13,059 nucleotides of DNA from NCBI GenBank assembly GCA_947483545.1, contig CANKNP010000124.1, positions 1-13,059 of the forward strand. Reading direction: 5' to 3'. Position 1 is the stretch's first letter. Every line of letters starts with the position of its first letter. The notes below the pieces were generated by a model that ran no database searches, was not told the origin of the DNA, and saw only the letters and a list, made by a program, of their open reading frames with translations. The DNA is from Deltaproteobacteria bacterium. GTDB lineage: Bacteria > Myxococcota > UBA796 > SXON01. Both the position numbers and the translations under genes were made by a program. Shown one piece after another: positions 1 through 5,775 of this stretch.

Positions 1-2
1 AA

Positions 3-569
3 GAGCATTGGCAAGGGGGGGAGGCATCCCTCTGGTTTCTTCCGCAGCTCGCCGCCTACGGCGGGCTTTTTCGTGTGGTCGAGTCCACGGCTGCGGCGAC
101 CTACTCCGGCGGCGGCTACAAGCTGCACGGTGGGGTGAAGGGGGCCGTGCAGGTCACCCGCAACGCGGGGGTCGCCGGCTGGATCTCGGTCGCCCACACG
201 GCGACGCAGACCACAGGGGGCACCGTTGCCGAAGCCGAGGTGGAGGAGGTCGCGACCTCTTCGGATCAGGCGCAACGCAATCAGTTCGAGGTGGGCGCCG
301 TCGCGCATTTGGGCGAGCCCTCGGGCGGCTTTGATGGCTGGGTTGGCGTAGAGGCGATGCCCTACAGCGTGGACTACACGCAGGTGGTGCAGGGGGGCGT
401 CCGGGTGACGCTCAGGCCGATCGTGCCTGTGTCAGCCGTGGCGGGGATCCGGATGGTGTCGGACCCGTTGGGCGGTCCCTGGGCGGACCGCGGTCGCGTG
501 AGCATCGGCCTCACCGGCGAGGTCGGCTACCGCATCGGCGTGACGGGCTGGCTCACGGCGTCGATGTAG
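3..569 (+). CDS. C-terminal part of a probable outer-membrane/envelope protein (5' partial)
   Basis: The frame is open from the left edge with no stop and ends at TAG 567-569, so at least 188 residues are present and the true start lies outside the window. GTG at 75 is only an internal valine codon. The sequence alternates polar and hydrophobic residues in short stretches rich in Gly, Val, Ala, Thr and Ser. Examples are YSGGGYKLHGGVKGAVQV, GWISVAH, GGVRVTLRP and GRVSIGLTGEVGYRIGV, as expected for amphipathic beta-strands of a beta-barrel or other all-beta envelope protein. It ends in an isolated Met rather than the aromatic residue typical of classical barrel proteins, so membrane insertion is not certain. 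No specific family was recognised. The EEP gene begins 10 bases after its stop and may be co-transcribed. Confidence 0.7.
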   Translation, partial: EHWQGGEASLWFLPQLAAYGGLFRVVESTAAATYSGGGYKLHGGVKGAVQVTRNAGVAGWISVAHTATQTTGGTVAEAEVEEVATSSDQAQRNQFEVGAVAHLGEPSGGFDGWVGVEAMPYSVDYTQVVQGGVRVTLRPIVPVSAVAGIRMVSDPLGGPWADRGRVSIGLTGEVGYRIGVTGWLTASM

Positions 570-579
570 GCGGGCGGGG

Positions 580-1569
580 GTGGCACCGGGACTGGCTCTT
601 CTCCTCCGGGCGTTGAATTGGGTCCCTGAGCCTGAGCGCTTCGAGTCGGTCGTGCAGACCGCGCCGACAACGCCGCACGATCCGGCGGCCCCGTTGACCG
701 TCGCGACCTGGAACCTGCAATACGCCGGGACCCGGCGCCACCACTACTTCTATGACGGCGGGCCGGACACCTTCCCAGACCCGCAGAACGTTCAGGAGGC
801 GCTGCTCGCCATCCGCGAGGTGTTGGCCAGCCTTGTCGCGGACGGGCTGGACATCGCCCTCCTCCAGGAGATCGATCGCGACAGTGACCGCACCGCCCGT
901 GTCGATGAGCTCGCGACGATCGCGCTGGGCTGGCCCACCTACGTCTCCAGCAGCTACCACAAGTCGTGCTTCGTCCCGCATCCGTCCCCCCCCCGCCGCC
1001 CCCTCGGCCGTGTCGATATGCACCAGGCGATCCTCGCCCGCTGCGCGTTGGGCCCTGCCCGGCGGCTTGCGCTCCCCGGGCTCGCCGAATCGCCGCTCCG
1101 GCAGTCGTTCAACTTGCATCGTGCGATCCTCTCGAGCCGGGTTCCCCTGCTTGGTGGCGGTCATCTCCACGTCGCGGTCACCCACCTGTCGGCGTTCTCC
1201 CGCGGCGATGGCACCATGCGCCGTCAGGTCGCCGCGCTGCGCGCCTGGATGGAAGCGTGCGGCGACGAGCCCTTCGTCCTCGGCGGGGACCTGAACCTCC
1301 TCCCCCCCGGCGACGATCCTGCGCGCCTTGGCCCCGACGCCGGGGAGTACGTCGAGGACGTGCTGAGCGAGCTCGCCCCCCTCGCGCAGCGCATCCCCTC
1401 GGCCCGCGAGCACACCTACCTTCCACCGTTCAAGGACCTCCCGGATCGGGCGCTCGACCACTTCTTCGTCAGCCCCGACATCCGGATTCTGCGCCACCGC
1501 GTGGTCCCGGTTGCGGCCTGGCTGTCGGACCACTGGCCGCTGCTCACCACCCTGCAACTCCCCAAATGA
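580..1569 (+). CDS. Endonuclease/exonuclease/phosphatase (EEP) family protein
   Basis: This 329-aa protein carries the motifs of the EEP (DNase I/AP endonuclease/inositol phosphatase) superfamily in the right order: TWNLQ with N45, LLQEID with E97, THLS with H202, GGDLNL with D237 and N239, LDHFFVS near 300, and SDHWPL with D317-H318. Known members are metal-dependent phosphodiesterases or phosphatases on nucleic acids, phosphoinositides or lipids; the substrate cannot be read here. The catalytic fold begins at about residue 39 after a Pro-rich lead with no clear signal peptide. GTG 580 is the chosen start because it lies 10 bases after the previous stop and behind a G-rich stretch; the start is not certain. 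A run of nine C (986-994) encodes part of a Pro/Arg-rich segment near residue 136. Motifs on both sides of the run share one frame, so the gene appears intact. Confidence 0.88.
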   Translation: MAPGLALLLRALNWVPEPERFESVVQTAPTTPHDPAAPLTVATWNLQYAGTRRHHYFYDGGPDTFPDPQNVQEALLAIREVLASLVADGLDIALLQEIDRDSDRTARVDELATIALGWPTYVSSSYHKSCFVPHPSPPRRPLGRVDMHQAILARCALGPARRLALPGLAESPLRQSFNLHRAILSSRVPLLGGGHLHVAVTHLSAFSRGDGTMRRQVAALRAWMEACGDEPFVLGGDLNLLPPGDDPARLGPDAGEYVEDVLSELAPLAQRIPSAREHTYLPPFKDLPDRALDHFFVSPDIRILRHRVVPVAAWLSDHWPLLTTLQLPK

Positions 1570-1661
1570 CCCCCCGAGGTCACCGATTCTTGAGGCTGAC
1601 CGCCGCCCGGAGGTAGACGATCGCGGCCTTCCGTGCCATGTAGTACCCACTCGGAGATCCC

Positions 1662-3266
1662 ATGAAGGTTTCGCTCATCAGCCCCTACCCGGACATCACC
1701 AACTACGGCCTGCGGTCGATCTCGGCGACGTTGCGCCAGGCGGGCCATCAGACCCAGGTGATCTGCATGCCCGACTTCGCGGGCGACGGCGAGAGCGTCC
1801 ACATCCGGATGTCCGAGGAGCGCTACAGCCCCCAGGTCATCGATGAGATGCTGGAGCTCGTGAAGGACTCCCAGCTCGTCGGCATCACGCTGATGACGCA
1901 CTACTACGACTCCTCTCGCCAGTTGACCAAGGCGATCCAGGAAAAGTTGGGCATCCCCGTGGTCTGGGGCGGGTTCCACCCCTCCGTGCGCCCCGACGAG
2001 TGCGCGAAGCAGGCTGAGTACGTGGCGATCGGCGATGCCGAGGACCTCATGCTCGATCTCTGCAATCGCCTCGAGAACGGCGACAAGAACAACCTGCACG
2101 GCATCAAGTCCCTCGTCTGGCGCAAGGGGCAGGACGTCATCCGGAACGCCCCGGGCTCGCTTGAGCAGGAGTTGGATCGCTACCCCGTGCCGGACTTCTC
2201 GCGCGACGATCACCACATCCTCTTCGAAGGGCAGATCCTCCCGGTCACGAAGGATCTGTTGCGCCGCTACCTGCACAATGGCACGGTGAGCCGCATGTTC
2301 GGCCGCACCGGCTACCAGACCATGACCGGTCGCGGTTGCCCCCACGCCTGCACCTACTGCGGCAACAGCTTCTACCGCGACCTGTACAAGCGCCAGCGGT
2401 ACGTCCGCTTCCGGTCCACCGCGCACGTCATCGGCGAGCTCGAGGACATCAAGCGCGAGTACCCGTTCATCAACTTCGTCTGGTTTTCCGACGACAGCTT
2501 CTTCGGCCGCCCGCTGCCAGACTTGCTGGACTTCGCGCACCAGTACAAGACGAAGATCGGCGACCCCTTCTACCTGCTGGGCTCGCCAGGCACGATCACC
2601 GAAGAGAAGTACGAGGCGCTCGTCGACGCGGGGTTGATGTCCATCCAGATGGGTGTCGAGCACGGCTCCAAGCGTATGCAGAAGATCTTCAAGCGCTCGA
2701 CGATGGGCAACGACAAGATCATCAAGTCTGCCGAGATCATCACGAAGTACGCGGATCGCACCGCGCCTCCGCAGTACGACATCATCTACGATCTGGCGTA
2801 CGAGACGATCGAGGACAAGCTCGACACCCTGCGGTTGATCTCGGATCTGCCGAAGCCCTATCGCCTCCAGGTGTTCTCGGTCATCTACTACCCGGGCACC
2901 TCGCTCCACACCCTGGCGGCGCGGGACGGCCTCGTGAACGATGAGAAGGCCGAGATCTACGACCGCATGTTCTTCGAGCGGCACGACAGCTACACCAACA
3001 CGCTGCTGTTCCTTGCCCGGTCCGGTCGGTTCCCTCATCCGTTGCTCAAGGTGCTCATCGATCGTCGCGTCGTGGACGTGATGACCAGCGACTACATGGC
3101 GCCGGCGGGCAACGTTGCCAAGGCTGCGATTCACTCCCTCCGGCAGGCGCTTCGGAGCCCGGCCGTGGAGCGTGCGAAGGCGATGGGCACCTACAAGGCC
3201 CGTTTGACCGGCATGACCGGCGCGGACGCCGGTGCGGCAGCTCCTGTGGCGGGCGCGACGTTCTAG
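1662..3266 (+). CDS. Cobalamin-binding-type radical SAM protein, substrate unknown
   Basis: This 534-aa protein has the layout of B12-dependent radical SAM enzymes (BchE/HpnJ-like class). An N-terminal Rossmann-like cobalamin-binding region (about 1-135) includes MKVSLISPYPD, VGITLMT and VVWGGFHPSVRPDE. A radical SAM core (about 218-430) carries C226-x3-C230-x2-C233 in GRGCPHACTYCGN, which would bind the 4Fe-4S cluster that cleaves S-adenosylmethionine. Strands of the barrel are visible in FVWFSDDSFFG, SIQMGVEHGS and YDIIYDL. Family members methylate or rearrange unactivated carbons in lipids, antibiotics and pigments; nothing here fixes the substrate. About 100 mostly basic, helical residues follow the core. 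GGAG at 1653-1656 sits 5 bases before ATG 1662. The next gene is a polyprenol-phosphate-type glycosyltransferase, so a lipid or cell-surface role is possible but inferred. Confidence 0.92.
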   Translation: MKVSLISPYPDITNYGLRSISATLRQAGHQTQVICMPDFAGDGESVHIRMSEERYSPQVIDEMLELVKDSQLVGITLMTHYYDSSRQLTKAIQEKLGIPVVWGGFHPSVRPDECAKQAEYVAIGDAEDLMLDLCNRLENGDKNNLHGIKSLVWRKGQDVIRNAPGSLEQELDRYPVPDFSRDDHHILFEGQILPVTKDLLRRYLHNGTVSRMFGRTGYQTMTGRGCPHACTYCGNSFYRDLYKRQRYVRFRSTAHVIGELEDIKREYPFINFVWFSDDSFFGRPLPDLLDFAHQYKTKIGDPFYLLGSPGTITEEKYEALVDAGLMSIQMGVEHGSKRMQKIFKRSTMGNDKIIKSAEIITKYADRTAPPQYDIIYDLAYETIEDKLDTLRLISDLPKPYRLQVFSVIYYPGTSLHTLAARDGLVNDEKAEIYDRMFFERHDSYTNTLLFLARSGRFPHPLLKVLIDRRVVDVMTSDYMAPAGNVAKAAIHSLRQALRSPAVERAKAMGTYKARLTGMTGADAGAAAPVAGATF

Positions 3267-3269
3267 TTC

Positions 3270-3290
3270 GGCGCCCCCGATGGGGGCGCC
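3270..3290 (+). terminator. Perfect 9-bp GC hairpin after the radical SAM gene
   Basis: GGCGCCCCC (3270-3278) and GGGGGCGCC (3282-3290) pair perfectly around a GAT loop, three bases after the radical SAM stop codon. There is no T-run behind it (TCGTCAGCG follows), so it is a weak intrinsic terminator at best. It could instead be a pause, an RNA-stabilising hairpin or a leader element of the glycosyltransferase, whose start is 18 bases on. Confidence 0.45.
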
Positions 3291-3308
3291 TCGTCAGCGT
3301 CGGAGGGT

Positions 3309-3989
3309 GTGATCGGACGATCCATCGTGGTGGTTCCCACCCGGAACGAGGTGGAGAACGTGCAGGTCCTGGTTCGGGCCCTGCGGGAGCGTGAGCTTCG
3401 CGTGCTCATCGTGGACGATGCGTCCCCGGATGGCACGGCTGAGGCTGCCCGTGACGCCGGGGCGGAGGTGCTTGTGCGTGAGGGTGCGCGGGGCTTGGGG
3501 CCCGCGTACCGGGATGGGTTCGCTTGGGCGCTCGCGGGGGGCTTTGAGTCGATCGTGCAGATGGACGCGGACTTGTCGCACGACCCAGCGGACGTCCCGC
3601 GGCTGATCGCGGCACGGGCGGACCTGGTGCTCGGGTCTCGCTACGTGGAGGGGGGAGGGACCGTGAACTGGGGTCTTGGCAGACGGGTTCTCTCGCGTTG
3701 CGGGAGCATTTACGCGAGGGCATGGACCGGGGTGCGGTACCGAGACTTGACGGGCGGCTTCAAGTGCTGGCAGGCGGACCTGCTCGGCAGGGTGCTCGCG
3801 CCTGGGCCGGGGCGACGGGCGCCGTCGAGCGACGGTTACTCGTTCCAGGTCGAGACCACGCTCGCCGCGCATCGGCTGGGCGCCCGGATCGTCGAGATCC
3901 CGATCGTGTTCACCGAACGTCGCGAGGGCCGCTCGAAGATGTCGCTCGCCATCGCCGTCGAAGCCGCGAGAAGGATCCCCGGCTTCTGA
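3309..3989 (+). CDS. Family 2 glycosyltransferase, polyprenol-phosphate mannosyltransferase type
   Basis: This 226-aa GT-A fold enzyme looks like dolichol/polyprenol-phosphate mannosyl- or glucosyltransferases, which move a sugar from a nucleotide donor to a polyprenyl phosphate at the inner face of the cytoplasmic membrane. Visible motifs are VVVPTRNEVEN (7-17), VDDASPDGT (35-43), the metal-binding MDADLSHDP with D86 and D88, GSRYVEGG, LTGGFKCW, YSFQVE, and the family-typical R-E-G-R-S-K-M-S (205-212). It has only the catalytic domain, with no C-terminal membrane segment. Start GTG 3309 gives the usual N-terminus but lies just 2 bases after GGAGG (3302-3306), so GTG 3327 or 3330 remain possible starts. 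The last eight codons (AARRIPGF) and the stop lie inside an 83-bp repeat found again 222 bases downstream. The acceptor lipid and the final glycan are unknown. Confidence 0.92.
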   Translation: MIGRSIVVVPTRNEVENVQVLVRALRERELRVLIVDDASPDGTAEAARDAGAEVLVREGARGLGPAYRDGFAWALAGGFESIVQMDADLSHDPADVPRLIAARADLVLGSRYVEGGGTVNWGLGRRVLSRCGSIYARAWTGVRYRDLTGGFKCWQADLLGRVLAPGPGRRAPSSDGYSFQVETTLAAHRLGARIVEIPIVFTERREGRSKMSLAIAVEAARRIPGF

Positions 3990-4045
3990 CCGCCGCCGTC
4001 CCTTGCGGCATGGCACAATTCTGAGCCCCTCAGATTTGTTACATC
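3963..4045 (+). repeat. Imperfect 83-bp direct repeat, copy 1 (covers the glycosyltransferase 3' end)
   Basis: This stretch matches 4185-4267 in the same orientation without gaps, with 8 mismatches in 83 by eye count (about 90%). It contains the last eight codons and stop of the glycosyltransferase plus 56 bases of downstream DNA. The shared core includes TTGCGGCATGGCACAATT and a small CTGAG-CCC-CTCAG hairpin (4021-4033) followed by a T-rich stretch. Confidence 0.9.
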
Positions 4046-4053
4046 GATGCAGC

Positions 4054-4088
4054 GGTCACGGGCTACGGGTCACGGGCTACGGGCTACG
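4054..4088 (+). repeat. 14-bp tandem repeat, 2.5 units
   Basis: The unit GGTCACGGGCTACG occurs exactly at 4054-4067 and 4068-4081, followed by a partial third unit GGCTACG (4082-4088). It lies between the two copies of the 83-bp repeat, in apparently noncoding DNA. It is a short minisatellite, probably made by replication slippage; no function is visible. Confidence 0.85.
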
Positions 4089-4184
4089 GGGGGCCGGCGC
4101 AGCGGGCGTCCCTGCCGACACGGCCGGCCTCCCGGCGGGCCTGGGGCGCGGGAAACGTTGTCCCCCGCGTACTCGCGGGCCAAC

Positions 4185-4267
4185 GCCGCCAGACGGATCC
4201 CCGGATTCTGACCGCCGCCGGCCGTTGCGGCATGGCACAATTATGAGCCCCTCAGTTATGTTACATC
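4185..4267 (+). repeat. Imperfect 83-bp direct repeat, copy 2 (possible gene-tail remnant)
   Basis: This is the second copy of 3963-4045. In the frame of the glycosyltransferase tail it reads AARRIPGF and stop, the same residues as copy 1, although three bases differ in those codons (GCG/GCC, AGG/CGG, GGC/GGA), all synonymous. Upstream of that point the similarity to the glycosyltransferase ends. It could be the relic of a second, deleted glycosyltransferase gene, or a copy of a dispersed element that also supplied the end of the real gene. A 6-bp hairpin, CCCGCG-TACT-CGCGGG (4164-4179), lies just before it. Confidence 0.85.
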
Positions 4268-4420
4268 CCGAACCGGAGCCGGGCGGCTTGGTCCCGTCCC
4301 CTGGGGTCCGCCCTGGCCGTGAAACGCCGCTTCATATTGGTAAGATCCGGATGTTCAGAACGTGTCCCGCGTCACGAGGTTGACCCGGGTGTAGCCCGCG
4401 CCCTGGGCACCGCGGGGGTA
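4268..4420. other. Intergenic stretch with no recognisable feature
   Basis: Between the second repeat copy and the hairpin pair I see no convincing ORF, RNA gene or promoter. A short less GC-rich patch (TTCATATTGGTAAGAT, 4331-4346) stands out but has no matching -35/-10 pair on either strand. Confidence 0.5.
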
Positions 4421-4462
4421 GGCGCCTTCGGGCGCCGGAGGGGGGCCGGCTCAGCCGGCCCC
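4421..4462. other. Pair of stable GC hairpins
   Basis: Two hairpins lie back to back. The first is GGCGCC-TTCG-GGCGCC (4421-4436), a 6-bp stem closed by an exceptionally stable C(UUCG)G loop on the plus strand. The second is GGGGCCGGC-TCA-GCCGGCCCC (4442-4462), a perfect 9-bp stem. On the minus strand they lie downstream of the tRNA terminator, so they may act as backup terminators for tRNA read-through or end transcripts arriving from the left. No clean T-run follows on either side (TCAGAAAAC on the right). Confidence 0.4.
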
Positions 4463-4486
4463 TCAGAAAACTGCCCCCAAGAACAA

Positions 4487-4520
4487 AGCCGCCGACCGGT
4501 GTTTATTCCGGTCGGCGGCT
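4487..4520 (-). terminator. Intrinsic terminator of the tRNA-Ala gene
   Basis: GCCGCCGACCGG (4488-4499) and CCGGTCGGCGGC (4508-4519) form a perfect 12-bp stem around an 8-base AT-rich loop, extended by one A-T pair at 4487/4520. Read on the minus strand the stem is followed by TTTGTTCTT, a T-rich tract, and it begins 15 bases past the tRNA 3' end. This is a classic intrinsic terminator for the minus-strand tRNA. Confidence 0.85.
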
Positions 4521-4534
4521 GGTTTGCCAAGGTG

Positions 4535-4607
4535 TGGAGCTGTGGGGAATCGAACCCCAGACCCCCAGAATGCCATTCTGATGCTCTACCAACTGAGCTA
4601 CAACCCC
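4535..4607 (-). tRNA. tRNA-Ala (anticodon GGC)
   Basis: This is a complete 73-nt cloverleaf on the minus strand. Acceptor GGGGTTG pairs with CAGCTCC, D arm GCTC/GAGC encloses AGTTGGTA, anticodon stem TCAGA/TCTGG encloses ATGGCAT, the variable loop is GGGTC, and T arm TGGGG/CCCCA encloses TTCGATT, with discriminator A73. The anticodon at positions 34-36 is GGC, reading GCC and GCU. The acceptor stem has G3-U70, the main identity element of alanine tRNAs, which confirms the amino acid. CCA is not encoded (CAC follows), so the end must be added after transcription. Its own promoter and terminator flank it, making a single-gene unit on the opposite strand to the neighbouring protein genes. Confidence 0.97.
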
Positions 4608-4618
4608 AAGGCGCCGCT

Positions 4619-4647
4619 ATCCTAACGGGGAGCCGAAAGGTGTGCAA
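4619..4647 (-). promoter_or_regulatory. Sigma-70-type promoter of the tRNA-Ala gene
   Basis: On the minus strand TTGCAC (-35, 4647-4642) and TAGGAT (-10, 4624-4619) are separated by exactly 17 bases. The predicted transcription start, about 7 bases beyond the -10 box, falls near 4612, giving a leader of about five bases before the mature tRNA 5' end at 4607. Position and spacing are both what a housekeeping tRNA promoter needs. Confidence 0.75.
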
Positions 4648-4825
4648 GGTGGTTCGGGCGGGCCGCCTCGCAGGTTTCAACGTCCCCGCCGCCCGCCGGG
4701 GTGCAGCGGCGTGTCACGGCCCGGTTCGGAGCGGCGGAGCGCGGGTCCAAGCCGCCCTCGCCTTGCCGATTCTCCCGCCCCGCGAGGGCGCGGGCCAGGC
4801 GCATCGGCCAGTGTTGGCCAAGAAC

Positions 4826-4841
4826 GCCCGCATCCGCGGGC
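4826..4841. terminator. Possible bidirectional terminator hairpin
   Basis: GCCCGC-ATCC-GCGGGC forms a 6-bp all-GC stem preceded by AAGAAC and followed by TTGTGTT. It has the shape of a short bidirectional terminator but lacks a strong T-run. It lies upstream of the sigma factor gene with no known gene ending next to it. Confidence 0.35.
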
Positions 4842-4905
4842 TTGTGTTCGCGTCGTTTCGGCCGGGTCCGGCGCTACCGCACCGTTCCCGCCCGAGACGC
4901 AAACA

Positions 4906-4959
4906 CGGGAGCCAGGTTTGAAGGCGCGCACTTCGTGGCGCCTTCAATTCTGGCTCCCG
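4906..4959. other. Long imperfect hairpin upstream of the sigma factor gene
   Basis: CGGGAGCCAG (4906-4915) pairs with CTGGCTCCCG (4950-4959). Inside it GTTT faces AATT with two A-U pairs and a G-U, GAAGGCGC (4920-4927) pairs with GCGCCTTC (4938-4945), and after a bulged G the tip is CAC-TTC-GTG. In total about 24 base pairs in 54 bases, far more than chance. No T-run follows, so it is not a standard terminator. It lies about 140 bases before the sigma factor start and could be a leader-RNA element, a small structured RNA or a palindromic mobile repeat. Confidence 0.6.
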
Positions 4960-5099
4960 CTGGCTTGTACACCTTTCGTTTCCCCCCTTCACGATTCGTC
5001 ACGGCCGTAAAGTATAGACCGCATCGGGCGTATCAAGTACGAGCACAACGACGGCCCGCCCCGAAAGGAAGGCCCATCCCGGCGTGCTCGGAGGCCCCA

Positions 5100-5711
5100 A
5101 TGACCCAGAACCCCGCGCCGCTCGCTCCTCTTCCGTTCTCCCTCGTTCATGCTGGGGAGTGGACCGAGGACGACCTCAAGCAGGTCGCCCGCGAGCGCCC
5201 CGCACAGGCCTACGATCTCGTCGCCCGGCGGTTCGCGGACAAGCTCACCGTGCATGCGGTGTACATTCTTCGGGACCGGGAGGAGGCGCATGATGTCGTG
5301 CAGGAGGTGTTCATCAAGGCGATGCGCGAGCCCCGCTTCTTCGAGGCGGACTTCAAGATCCAGGCCTGGTTGTACCGCGTCACACGGAACCTGTGTTTCA
5401 ACCTTGTGCGGGACCGTCGTCGCCGGGACGTCCTGCTCCAGGGCCAGCGTCGCAGCGAGGCGGGCGCCGACGACCCGCTCCAGAGCGTGTTCGCGGGGGA
5501 GCGGCAGCGGGAGATGCTCGCCGCCGTGGCGCTCCTGAGCGAGGACCACCGCGACATCCTGATGTTGCGGTATTACGAGGATCTGTCGTACGCGGAGATC
5601 GCGGATCGGCTGGACATTCGCCTCGGAACGGTGATGAGCCGGCTCTCCCGAGCCCGGGACCGCCTGGTCGCTGCGGTGGGCGGGGATGCGGCAATGCTGG
5701 CGGCCAGTTAG
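5100..5711 (+). CDS. ECF-type RNA polymerase sigma-70 family factor
   Basis: This 203-aa protein has only sigma region 2 (about 38-108) and region 4 (about 138-192), the ECF layout. Region 2 includes the core-binding helix around DVVQEVFIKA (65-74) and the -10-recognising WLYRVTRNLCFNLVRDRRR (90-108). Region 4 has LSEDHRDILMLRYYEDLSYAEIA and a helix-turn-helix with GTVMSRLSRARDRL (176-189). It would direct RNA polymerase to a small set of promoters under some stress or envelope signal. ATG 5100 is preferred because GGAGG at 5090-5094 sits 5 bases before it; the frame runs open much further upstream but through noncoding-looking hairpin DNA. A weak promoter-like pair, TTCACG (4988) and TATAGA (5013), lies upstream with a long 19-base spacer. 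No zinc-finger or membrane anti-sigma gene follows; the next gene encodes a DUF4388 protein. Confidence 0.93.
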   Translation: MTQNPAPLAPLPFSLVHAGEWTEDDLKQVARERPAQAYDLVARRFADKLTVHAVYILRDREEAHDVVQEVFIKAMREPRFFEADFKIQAWLYRVTRNLCFNLVRDRRRRDVLLQGQRRSEAGADDPLQSVFAGERQREMLAAVALLSEDHRDILMLRYYEDLSYAEIADRLDIRLGTVMSRLSRARDRLVAAVGGDAAMLAAS

Positions 5712-5775
5712 AGCACGCAGGACCCAGCGCTGGTGCAGCGGGGTTGACTGCCGCCCCGAAGGAGTACGCCCCCGC

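Noticed and set aside
553..1650. 365-codon minus-strand frame opposite the EEP gene
   Set aside because: Arg/Gly-rich shadow; the plus strand carries the full set of EEP motifs.
1416..3134. 572-codon open frame on the minus strand
   Set aside because: Shadow of the radical SAM gene, whose cluster motif and B12 region are clear; the antisense product has no recognisable motif.
4011..4027. Sigma-54-like promoter in the repeat (TGGCAC followed by GAGC)
   Set aside because: The distance between GG and GC is one base too long, the -12 element lacks TTGC, and no gene starts downstream.
4054..4088. CRISPR-like array
   Set aside because: The units are 14 bp and directly adjacent, with no spacers and no cas genes nearby.
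4003..4383. 126-codon plus-strand ORF across both 83-bp repeats
   Set aside because: The repeat spacing of 222 bases happens to be a multiple of three, so both copies read in one frame. Most of the base differences in that frame change the amino acid, the start has no ribosome site, and the composition is low in complexity.
4701..5099. Upstream extension of the sigma factor frame
   Set aside because: The extra 133 codons run through hairpin-rich noncoding DNA, and a proper GGAGG lies 5 bases before ATG 5100.
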